Positions 50,345-58,810 of a stretch of DNA of 64,000 nt are shown here, piece by piece. Position 1 is the stretch's first letter, and each line of letters opens with the position of its first letter. This DNA is from Saprospiraceae bacterium (GTDB lineage Bacteria; Bacteroidota; Bacteroidia; Chitinophagales; Saprospiraceae). The position numbers were made by a program, and so were the translations under genes. Where the stretch lies: assembly GCA_016711125.1 (NCBI GenBank), contig JADJTQ010000001.1, positions 434,001-498,000 on the forward strand, written 5' to 3'. Under the pieces are notes generated by a model that worked only from the letters and a program-made list of their open reading frames with translations, ran no database searches and was not told where the DNA came from.

Positions 50345-51552
50345 ATGCAACTAGATCTTTTTGTCAAAAATAATAATAAGCCATATTTATTGGAACAGCT
50401 CTTTCAAGCCTATTTTGACTGCCGAAAGAACAAAAGAAATACGATCAAGCCCTTCGATTTGAGAAGCACTTGGAGCACAATATTTTTAGACTATATGAGG
50501 AAATAGAATCCGGCACTTACATGCTTTCTCGAAGTATTGCTTTTGTACTGGATAAACCGGTAAAGCGAGAAATATTCGCTGCGGACTTTCGGGATCGGAT
50601 TGTTCATCATTTCAGCATTAATAAGCTCAATCCCTATTTTGAAAAGGTCTTCATCGATGACAGCTATGCTTGCAGGGTGGGGAAAGGCACTCACTTTGGG
50701 ATTAACCGTATCGCAAAATTCATCCAGGAGTGTTCTGACAAGTACACAAGAGATTGTTACGTCTTGAAGCTGGACATACAGGGTTTCTTTCTCAATATCA
50801 ATAAAGATATACTCTACGAAAGCCTACTTGATTTCGTAACAAGAGAATATCATCATAAAGATCGGGCTTTACTCTTATCACTCTGTGAAAAAGTGATCTA
50901 TAATGATCCTACCGAAAACTGTATCATAAAGGGAAGGAAGGGAGACTGGACGAGTCTGCCAAAAAGCAAGAGTCTCTTTAACAGTAAAGCTGATTGCGGA
51001 CTTCCCATTGGCAATCTGACCAGCCAAATATTTGCGAATTTCTACCTAAATGGGTTCGATCACTTCATTAGAAATACCTTAGATATCAGAAATTACGGCA
51101 GATACGTGGACGACTTCGTAATTATTCATAATGATAGACACTATTTGAAAGAATTAATAAAAATAATCGAGGATTATTTGCATATCCGATTGGGACTTAA
51201 ACTACATCCCAGAAAGAAATATCTTCAGCATTATTCAAAAGGTGTTCCATTTTTGGGCACTATCATTCTACCGAATCGTATTTATATAGGCAATCGCACA
51301 AAGAGCAATTTTTATCAATCAATAGTAGTACACAATAAGATTGCCAATGACCACCGACCAACTGTTATAGAACAGCGAAAATTCCAGTCTAGCATGAATT
51401 CTTATTTGGGTTTATTAAAGCATTATAGCACCTATCGGCTCCGAATGAAAATGTTATGGAAGCACTTATCACCGTATTGGTGGAATCTGACCTATTTGTC
51501 GGGCGGATATGCTAAATTTGTATTGAAGACAAGACGGAGTAGCGGCAAGTAA
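50345..51552 (+). CDS. DGR reverse transcriptase (frameshifted)
   Basis: The frame starts with MQLDLFVKNNNKP at 50345 and breaks near 50450; the rest (EHNIFRLYEEIESGTY onward) is in another frame to 51552. One missing base restores about 402 residues. The DGR signature IGNLTSQ is at nt 51007-51027 (other reverse transcriptases usually have QGxxxSP) and the catalytic YVDD at 51103-51114. It would copy the TR RNA with errors at adenines and place the cDNA into the VR. It is on the same strand as the target and Avd genes. Confidence 0.92.
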
Positions 51553-51579
51553 CACCAGTTATATGTCAGCATAACAAAG

Positions 51580-52050
51580 ATGAAGCTGCATGAATTAATA
51601 CAACGGAATCACTGGCTAAGCGTAAAGTTAACGCTTTTAAAAATGGAGCCGGAATTAGCATCAGTCATTAATGCATATGAGCGGATATATGGTGAACTAA
51701 GAAGCTTAGAACCTAAAGAATCATCCGTCATATTAATGATTGATAGACATTGGGAGGACGGAGAACCAACAATTCATGCCCATGCTTATGGTTATGATAC
51801 AACCATTCCAGATAGCGAACCAACAAGAGGTTTAGCTCTTGAATGGGTATCCTGGAGTAAATGGCTAGGTTTCACTTTGGATAGGGATGCAATAGATGAA
51901 TGGACCGAACTAGAAATGATAAGTCATAGTTTGATCGAGATGACACTCGATGGACTGACTCAAGAGGAGATAGAAGAAACGAAGAACGAGATAATTTTCT
52001 CTGCTGAAGTAATTAAAAAGGAATATTTCAAAAACAAGCTTGACAAATAG
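51580..52050 (+). CDS. Hypothetical protein (possibly DUF6557-like)
   Basis: 156 residues, soluble, acidic. It has a family-like opening (LHELIQRNHWLSVKLTLLK) followed by a conserved-looking region with GYDTTIPDSEPTRGLALEW. I cannot assign a function. It lies between the RT and the HicAB pair, and its 3' end contains the -33 element of the hicA promoter. Confidence 0.6.
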   Translation: MKLHELIQRNHWLSVKLTLLKMEPELASVINAYERIYGELRSLEPKESSVILMIDRHWEDGEPTIHAHAYGYDTTIPDSEPTRGLALEWVSWSKWLGFTLDRDAIDEWTELEMISHSLIEMTLDGLTQEEIEETKNEIIFSAEVIKKEYFKNKLDK

Positions 52051-52070
52051 TAACATATATGTTACCTTTG
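52040..52070 (+). promoter_or_regulatory. hicAB promoter with palindromic operator
   Basis: TTG at 52040-52042 and TACCTTTG (TAnnTTTG) at 52063-52070 are spaced 20 bp apart, as in Bacteroidota promoters. Between and overlapping them is a perfect 16-bp palindrome GTAACATATATGTTAC (52050-52065), a likely site for the HicB repressor. The start codon follows after 5 bp, so the message may be leaderless. Confidence 0.75.
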
Positions 52071-52075
52071 TAGCC

Positions 52076-52261
52076 ATGAAGTGTGATGAATTACTCAAGA
52101 AGCTGAAGAAAGCAGGATGGAAGGAAATTCGTCAACAAGGGAGCCACAAGATACTAAGGAAAGAGGGAGAGCAAGAAACAATTGTATTTCCTTATCATCG
52201 GGGCAAGGAAATCCCAACCGGAACGGCAAATAGAATTATGAAACAAGCGGGATTAAAATGA
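52076..52261 (+). CDS. hicA: HicA-family toxin
   Basis: 61 residues from ATG 52076. It has the double-stranded-RNA-binding-like HicA fold: the AGWKEIRQQGSHKI segment holds the catalytic-type H24. HicA cleaves mRNA. An upstream in-frame TTG at 52040 is part of the promoter instead. It overlaps hicB by ATGA (52258-52261). Confidence 0.9.
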   Translation: MKCDELLKKLKKAGWKEIRQQGSHKILRKEGEQETIVFPYHRGKEIPTGTANRIMKQAGLK

Positions 52262-52641
52262 AATATAAATTAATAATCGAAAAGAGCAATGATGGTTATT
52301 GGAGTCAAGTGGAGCAAATGCCAACGGTGTTTAGTTCAGGAAATTCTATCGACAAATTGATGAAGAATTCGAAAGCGGCGATTGAACTATATTGTGAAGA
52401 AACTGGTCAGAAAAATTCAAAGATTGAATTTGAACTGGTAATGGACATACAGGAATTCTTCATGGTAAATGAATATATTAATATTACAAGCCTGGCAAAA
52501 AGAATTGGGATGAATGCGAGTCTTTTGAGACAGTATTCAAAGGGAATAAAATTTCCGAGTCTTGAACAAGTAGCGAAGATTGAAAAAGCTATTAAGCAAA
52601 TAGGAAGAGAATTATCGAGAACTGAATTACAACCGATGTAG
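52258..52641 (+). CDS. hicB: HicB-family antitoxin with helix-turn-helix
   Basis: 127 residues. The N-terminal HicB half (IEKSNDGYWSQVEQMP) should bind HicA. The C-terminal half (ITSLAKRIGMNASLLRQYSKG) is an XRE-type helix-turn-helix that probably binds the 52050-52065 palindrome. It is followed by an attC-like site, and HicAB pairs are frequent integron cassettes. Confidence 0.9.
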   Translation: MKYKLIIEKSNDGYWSQVEQMPTVFSSGNSIDKLMKNSKAAIELYCEETGQKNSKIEFELVMDIQEFFMVNEYINITSLAKRIGMNASLLRQYSKGIKFPSLEQVAKIEKAIKQIGRELSRTELQPM

Positions 52642-52652
52642 GTAAAGCCGAC

Positions 52653-52720
52653 CTATAACAGGCTGCGATGATGCCAGCCGCCCATTCGGGACGGCCGTCA
52701 CATGCAGCCGGCACGTTAGC
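52653..52720. repeat. attC-like palindromic site 3
   Basis: 68 bp bounded by TATAACA and CGTTAGC. The arms GGCTGC and GCCGCCC pair with GGGACGGC and GCAGCC around the small loop ATTC. This is the best-folded of the attC-like sites here and follows the hicAB pair. Confidence 0.6.
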
Positions 52721-52744
52721 AAAAATTTAAAAAAACCAATCTAT

Positions 52745-53257
52745 ATGAATAAAATAGTACTTGCATCAATTAGCATAATTTTCGCTTTCAATTCAATATT
52801 CGGACAAACTAACGAAGAAAAATACGCAGAAGACGTAAAATCAGTAGATGCGATAATAAACGCATATTATGATGTTGTTTCTGGTTCGAGCAGTGAACCT
52901 TGGGAATTTGAAAGAGATAAATATATTCATTCAAAAAATGCTGTTATCACAAGATTAGACGAAAACGGAAAAGCGGAATCACATACTCTTGAAGCGGAAT
53001 ATATGCCAATCGTATTATCAGCGAAAGAAGATTTTTATGAAAAGGAACTTAAAAGAAAAGTTAGTAAGTATGGAAATATTTCGCAAGTTTGGAGTGCATT
53101 CGAAATACGAACTAACCCACAAACTGAATCAAATATTCGAGGACTAAATAGCGTTCAACTTCATTATGAAAATGGAAGATGGTTTATAGACAGTTGGACT
53201 TGTGAAATGGAATCTGAAAAGAATACTTTAGCTACTGACTTTTTGAATAGGGAATAA
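52745..53257 (+). CDS. Secreted NTF2-like protein
   Basis: 170 residues with a signal peptide (MNKIVLASISIIFAFNSIFG). The mature part looks like an NTF2/SnoaL-type cone (VKSVDAIINAYYDVVSG at its start, VQLHYENGRWFIDSW at its end). Such domains bind small ligands or form catalytic pockets; the function is unknown. AT-rich, single-gene unit after an attC-like site. Confidence 0.7.
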   Translation: MNKIVLASISIIFAFNSIFGQTNEEKYAEDVKSVDAIINAYYDVVSGSSSEPWEFERDKYIHSKNAVITRLDENGKAESHTLEAEYMPIVLSAKEDFYEKELKRKVSKYGNISQVWSAFEIRTNPQTESNIRGLNSVQLHYENGRWFIDSWTCEMESEKNTLATDFLNRE

Positions 53258-53891
53258 AAAAACTTTTGCTAACACCGTATATAAAAAATAGGCGAGATAG
53301 TGCTAATTTCAAGGTTCGTAGCTCGTATCAAAGTCCGTGACAATCGAAATCTCTAGAGCCACGGCAGACAGGTAGCCGGAGCCACCTAGGTTTTCAGATG
53401 ATAAAGTATTGGTGCCAAAGAACAAGTTAGAATTTATTTACGGATCGCAACACTAATCATCAGCAGCCAAATTGGCGACTGTTGACCGGACCTTAGCACT
53501 ACACTTGGCCAGTCCAATTATTTTTCAATGTTTCTAAAACTATTCAATGTTTGATGTCGGCTGTCAGTTTGCCTCGTGAAGAGCCCCGGTCGTCGATGAA
53601 CTACCTGAATCGGATTGCGATTTCAAGAAGGAATACTGATAATATGCTCATAATCAAGACGATACTGGTCTGGATCTAGTCCGGAGGCCAGTTAAAGCTG
53701 CATTTTGACAACTGAACTACAATATCTGGTAGGTTGCGTATCTTTGGGAAGAGTGATCAAATGGTCGCTCTAAAAGTCAGATTTAGGTCTAAAGCGATAA
53801 AAAAGCGAAGTGGTGATACAGGATATAGTGTATATTAAGTGAGTTGGGGCACATGCTAAAAAAGACAAAATGAAGGTGAAGAAACTTTTGA
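53258..53891. other. Intergenic region with diverged 240-bp repeat, copy 2
   Basis: It starts with an AACACC word (GCTAACACCG) after the NTF2-like gene. The stretch 53625-53860 is the diverged partner of 43600-43840. No intact gene was found. Confidence 0.5.
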
Positions 53892-54020
53892 AAAACAGTT
53901 TTCCGTTACAAGAGAATGAGAGAGAATAATTTTCAAATGAGCCAGGAACTCATTCGACTTCGTAATTTCCTGCTGCCGTTGCTGATGAACGCAGGTGAAG
54001 GTACGTTAAAAAATATTTGA
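53892..54020 (+). pseudogene. Remnant of a type I restriction specificity (HsdS) 3' end
   Basis: The frame ending at TGA 54018-54020 reads QELIRLRNFLLPLLMNAGE, which matches the usual C-terminal helix of HsdS proteins (LRDFLLPMLMNGQ). The upstream part is lost; an in-frame stop lies at 53889. It immediately precedes the next gene. Confidence 0.5.
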
Positions 54021-54023
54021 TTC

Positions 54024-55735
54024 ATGAGTTTAGAAGCCAAATCACAAGAGTTAAAAGATATTGTCGCTACTTACGACACTCAATACTTTTTAGGAAACTT
54101 GTCGGGATTAAGGAAGCACATTGCAAAAGGAACTGCAAAAGACCAATTGGGAAAACTTTCGTCACCGATGCGACAACTTTATTTTGTAGCAGGGTTGATG
54201 ATGAGTTCCAATCCTGTGAATGGTATTGAAATTCAGTATTCGCATGAGGAGTGGGATAAAATTGTTGAGTTACTCAATGAAATTGAGAGAGAATATGACA
54301 AACTTTTTTTTCCTGAGAAACCCGAAGATGTTGACGAACAATGGAAGCATGTGAGAAAAGTTGCTATGCCTTCTTTTCTCTCCTATTTCAATCAAGGCCC
54401 ATTGAATTACGAAGAACAAGTAATCAACTGGACAAGAGATTTATTTACTCCATTGGATAATCTCATCGAAGGAATCACAGGAGTAAAAACGGAGGACTTC
54501 ATTCGCTTCTATGAAAAACTTGACCAATTGAATCAAAATAATTTTCAGGGTCACACAACAAACAAAAATTTACTAAGACCAAATTGGAAGGATTACACTA
54601 AAATTCAAATGGGAGTTGCAGATGGAGTGCCTGACTTCATTAGAGAAATTGGTGAGGAAAGAGCCCACCTTCATTCATTCGTTTATGACCAAGGAATCAT
54701 TGACAGATTTTTTCCTCACGAACTTGTTTCAGGCGAACTGCCAATTGAAAAGGTTTTAGTGATTTTGAATTTATTAGTAACATATCGTTGTGAAACAGAT
54801 TTTCTTTATTACACAGCAACAAATCCAGGCAATCCTCTTTATGAAAAACCTATTGTTGATATTGGGGATCGACAATATAAGGTTTTTGAAGTAAAACAAG
54901 TAATGCATGCAATTGAAAGCTTACTTGAACGCATTTGTACACAGACACTCGAAAACACAACCAAATATGTGGGTAAAAAGGTAAGCTACTTGAAAAGAGA
55001 ATCATTGAGCTGTTTACTGAATTCTTTCAAGCTGATGTCACAGTTTATCACAGCTACTATATTGACGGTTGTGAACAAGACATTCTAATTCTCTGGAAAA
55101 ATTATGCTTTTATAATTGAAGCAAAAGGATATGCTTTACATGAACCTTTCAGAAATCCGGACAAAGCATTTGTAAGAATCAAAAATGACTTTAATGCTTG
55201 CATAGGTTATGGCTACGAGCAAACACGAAGAGTTGAAAAGAAATTTATTGAAAGAGTTCCATTGCGATTGACTGATAACAATGGTATTCTCATTGAAGAA
55301 ATTGTTACTACGAAATACAAGAGAAGTTTTTCAGTCATTGTAAATCTTGAATCATTCGGAGCAATTCAAACTGACCTTTCTACTCTTTTAGTTCGTGAGA
55401 GCAAATCCGACAATTTTCCTTGGGCTATTAAATTAGATGACTTGGAAGTCTTTCTACTTACTTTGATTGCTCAAAAACGAGAGCCAATTAAACTTGTAAA
55501 GTTCTTGACGATGAGGGAAACAATGCACGGGAAATTATTTTGTTCAGACGAGTTGGAAATCTGTGGTGGTTATTTACTTGGTGTGTTGAATCAGGAAATA
55601 GTCAACAAAGACGATACAATTCTAACAACACCAGATTTGCCGCAGGTATTTGACGAACAGTATTACAAAGGCATAGGTTTTAAAAACGAAAAGTATATGT
55701 ATGAGAAAACCAGTGGTAAATTTATGTTTTTTTAA
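54024..55735 (+). pseudogene. PD-(D/E)XK-like nuclease protein (frameshifted)
   Basis: The first frame (MSLEAKSQELKDIVATY) runs to 55088 but is out of step after about 54980. The true continuation (IIELFTEFFQADVTVYHSYY) runs to 55735. One A missing from the A5 run near 54975 restores about 570 residues. The second part has CEQDILILW followed by FIIEAKGY, the D...ExK signature of restriction-endonuclease-like folds. Its family is not recognised. It follows an HsdS remnant and is followed by a DUF4062 gene, so a defence role is plausible but inferred. Confidence 0.7.
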
Positions 55736-56155
55736 TTTCCAATGCAGCAGTCACGCACATACCACATTGACTTAAGCCAACCCTCAGACCAAAAATGCGG
55801 TAAGAGTGTGCCTACCTGCTCGGAAAAATAAATTTTCAAAAATACCCCACGCGACTGGAAAGAAGGACAATGTCATTTACATGTAAATGACAAATAAGGA
55901 CTTCTTAACCGGTTGGCACTGTGGACAGAAAAACAAAAAGAATAAAGAAGCACGATGCCCCAACATTGGCTATACGTGATGCGGGTGCAAGTGCTGCTAT
56001 GAGAGTAATTACAACTAATAAAATTATCGGTGGGTGGACAATTGAATGCTTTGAAAGACCTGCACTAGCATAGCCCAAACGTTGCCGGTAATTTTGAAAT
56101 CACTATGCAATTATAGAAACATAAACAAATACCTTCTAAAACATAAATATTGACT
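55736..56155. other. Intergenic region with an attC-like site
   Basis: No intact gene. It contains a palindromic site at 55958-56087 with CCCCAAC at the left, TTGGCTAT pairing with ATAGCCCAA, and ACGTTGCC at the right end. Confidence 0.5.
55958..56087. repeat. attC-like palindromic site 4
   Basis: About 130 bp. The left end CCCCAACATTGGCTAT and right end CATAGCCCAAACGTTGCC form inverted arms, and inner GTGCA pairs with TGCAC. The boundary words CAAC and GTTG resemble integron core sites. Confidence 0.55.
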
Positions 56156-56737
56156 ATGGGAATTTTTGACAGATTATTTAGGAGAAAAAATAAAGCAATT
56201 TCACTTCAACAGAAAAACACAATAGCAAATGCAATAATTGAATTGGCAAAAGAGTGCACAGCCAATCTAGAAAAGAGCAATAAGCAACCACCAAAGAATG
56301 GAAAGTTTGAGATATTCATGTTGAATTTGGAATTTTTTACACAGCAACTCTTGGACCGTGGGTATATTAAAGATGAACAGGACTTTCGCTTCCTATTAGT
56401 GCGTAAATTAATGTCTGATGATGAAAATCCAATACGTGGTTATACCGATCAAGAATTTCTTGAATATTATTCAAGCCGAACAGCATTAATAGAGTATGAA
56501 ATATCCTCATTGACCAAGGCCATGAAATCGGGTGGAAAAATGTTTATTCCAGTATATAGTTTTACTTCAATTTATAAAACTCCATTAGTAAATGAGCCTG
56601 ATACTAGTTTTGCTGATTTTGAGGATTTATCAAAATTCGATCCATTAATTATGGAAGAAGCAACAGATTTTTTACCAAAATACGGTGAACATCTAAACTT
56701 CATTTTTACTAAGATCAATAATATTTATTCAGCATAA
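56156..56737 (+). CDS. Hypothetical protein
   Basis: 193 residues from ATG 56156 (MGIFDRLFRRKN). An amphipathic, basic N-terminus is followed by a helical domain; no family is recognised. AT-rich and flanked by attC-like sites 4 and 5, like a single-gene cassette. Confidence 0.7.
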   Translation: MGIFDRLFRRKNKAISLQQKNTIANAIIELAKECTANLEKSNKQPPKNGKFEIFMLNLEFFTQQLLDRGYIKDEQDFRFLLVRKLMSDDENPIRGYTDQEFLEYYSSRTALIEYEISSLTKAMKSGGKMFIPVYSFTSIYKTPLVNEPDTSFADFEDLSKFDPLIMEEATDFLPKYGEHLNFIFTKINNIYSA

Positions 56738-56768
56738 TAGATTTGATGGATATCATTATATAAAAACC

Positions 56769-56834
56769 GATAACATTGCACGACCACGGCATGCCTCCTT
56801 CGTCGGCACAGCCGGGGTGTACTAAACGTTATGA
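56769..56834. repeat. attC-like palindromic site 5
   Basis: Bounded by GATAACATTG and ACGTTATG. Its internal segment is nearly the same as in site 2 (46170-46284), 10.6 kb away. Confidence 0.5.
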
Positions 56835-56850
56835 GCAATAACACCTGAGA

Positions 56851-58014
56851 ATGAAGGAAATAAGAGAACTGAGGATATTTCTTGGGTCACCAATGGATGT
56901 AGAGGTCGAAAGAACAATAGTGCAGGAAGTGATCGACGAGATAAATATCACATATGGGACCCCTAATAATTTGAATGTAAAGCTTGTTAACTGGGAAAAT
57001 TACTCCTTCCCTGCAATTGGGGAGGATCCACAGGATGTGATAAACAAGCAGGTACCCTATGACTACGATGTCTTTTTATGCATATTCTGGACAAGGATTG
57101 GCACTAGAACATACAGGTCAAGATCGGGCACAATTGAGGAGTTGGAAATTGCACACCAGAAAGTGGCAAATGGAGAAAATGTTGAAATTATGGGCTACTT
57201 CAAGACAGAACATCCACAAAGTTTAAAAGACATCACAGAGGAATACTTTGAGGTGCGAAATTTGCAGAAAGAATTTGGCAAAACTGGCCTATATAAAGAA
57301 TATACGTCTACTGACAAATTCAAGGATATTTTCAGAATTAACTTTACACAGTACTTGAATGCGAGAATTGGGAAACTCGGAAAACCTTCAAAATCGATTG
57401 AAGATCTACCTGCAGTGATTGATGTTGGGAACAAAAAAAGGTTGGAAATCTACAATAAATTGTCCAGCCTGAACCTGGATTTGATTGGGGACTCAGATCT
57501 AATGGATACAATAGATATCATTAGTAGCAAGACTGAACAGCTTACATTCATTCTCGATGATGTTACTAATAACGTGGGCCACATGAATGATAGGGTGAGG
57601 CGCGCTACAGATGAAATGAATATAGCAAATCGAATAAGTGATAATAGACTGCGAACCAGGAAACAGAAAATTGTTGTTAATCAGTTGGCAAATGATTTGG
57701 ATATTATATCCGACAAATATGATCTTGATCTTCCGATGTTTAAGGAGACCTATTTGGAATTAATAAATTCACTAGTCAGAATTTACAAGGTATTTGAATC
57801 TTACATGTCGGAACCTGAAAAGGAGTCTAAAAAGGAGATGATAGATTCCATTGATGGGACTATCGAATCTTTAGCTGACCTACTTGTGGAAATGAGCAAA
57901 GTACCAAAGCTTACTTCTAAGTATGGCCAAGCCCAGATTCGCCAGATGAAGTTATTAAAAGGAATGACAGAGGAGCTATTGTTTGGAAGGGAACTCCTCG
58001 ATGAGATTGAATAA
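56851..58014 (+). CDS. DUF4062-domain protein
   Basis: 387 residues. The N-terminus is a DUF4062 domain (LRIFLGSPMDVEVERTIVQE, then VFLCIFWTRIGTRT), a TIR-like alpha/beta fold often found at the front of NLR-like or effector proteins. The second half is helical. There is no NTPase domain, so it may be a stand-alone effector or sensor. A role in stress or phage response is an inference from family context. Confidence 0.8.
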   Translation: MKEIRELRIFLGSPMDVEVERTIVQEVIDEINITYGTPNNLNVKLVNWENYSFPAIGEDPQDVINKQVPYDYDVFLCIFWTRIGTRTYRSRSGTIEELEIAHQKVANGENVEIMGYFKTEHPQSLKDITEEYFEVRNLQKEFGKTGLYKEYTSTDKFKDIFRINFTQYLNARIGKLGKPSKSIEDLPAVIDVGNKKRLEIYNKLSSLNLDLIGDSDLMDTIDIISSKTEQLTFILDDVTNNVGHMNDRVRRATDEMNIANRISDNRLRTRKQKIVVNQLANDLDIISDKYDLDLPMFKETYLELINSLVRIYKVFESYMSEPEKESKKEMIDSIDGTIESLADLLVEMSKVPKLTSKYGQAQIRQMKLLKGMTEELLFGRELLDEIE

Positions 58015-58810
58015 TACTCATAACAGGGGCTAGAACACAATGCCGAGTACGGTCAGTATAGTTTATGTTGAAGTTAATTGAAGCCCAATAGGACAGTCGC
58101 ACCGTACATCATTTTGATTTTGTTGATGGGTGTTGGACTTACAACCAATGATTACAAGCCCTGTTTTTAGATAATTTTTTTATTTCATGGGTTAAACGCT
58201 TGTTATCAGAGACGATTTTTTGATAAGGGACTGATAGAAATAGAAGACTGATTAAAGAATGTGAAAGAGTCCTGAAACTAATCCAGAATGAGTTGAAATT
58301 GGTTGAAATAGGAACTAAGTACCAACAAAGCATAAGGTCTTTATACCCGCTCAAACGGGCTACGCCATTTGTCTCAACCTTTATATCTCCTTTGATTAAT
58401 TGCCTTATGACGTGAGCAGTGGAGGATAATATCAGTATTTTGACCCTGACCATGCAAATTTACAAATTTTACGTTTGTTTATTTTGTAATGAAAGGTATC
58501 ATGAGACTTAGAAAAGTCGAATGACTGGGTTTTCTAGTAGACTGGTACTTGAGCAGCAATTAGTTGAATTGGTGTACAAAGATGACCAAAACAATTATGA
58601 TCATGTTGCTGAGGCAATTTCTTAATTAACTTCTGATTTAAGTCCAATAGGAAATAATGTCACATTAGAGATTGTTGATAATAGAGGTGTTTTTTAGATT
58701 TAAAATGAACCAACAGCTTGTCAGCTTGATACCTATTTCAAGTCAAAAATTTTGGACACAGTGATTATTTATAGTAGAAAATCTAAAGCAGAGGCCCGGG
58801 CTTGATGATT
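58015..58810. other. Intergenic region, possible gene debris
   Basis: About 800 bp without an intact gene. A plus-strand frame around 58250-58410 (LIKECERVLKLIQNELKLVE) and a short one near 58520 read like parts of lost genes. Nothing can be named. Confidence 0.35.

Noticed and set aside
50345..51552. Retron or group II intron reverse transcriptase
   Set aside because: The IGNLTSQ motif, neighbouring Avd gene and adenine-biased VR/TR pair fit a DGR; no msr/msd or intron RNA domains were seen.
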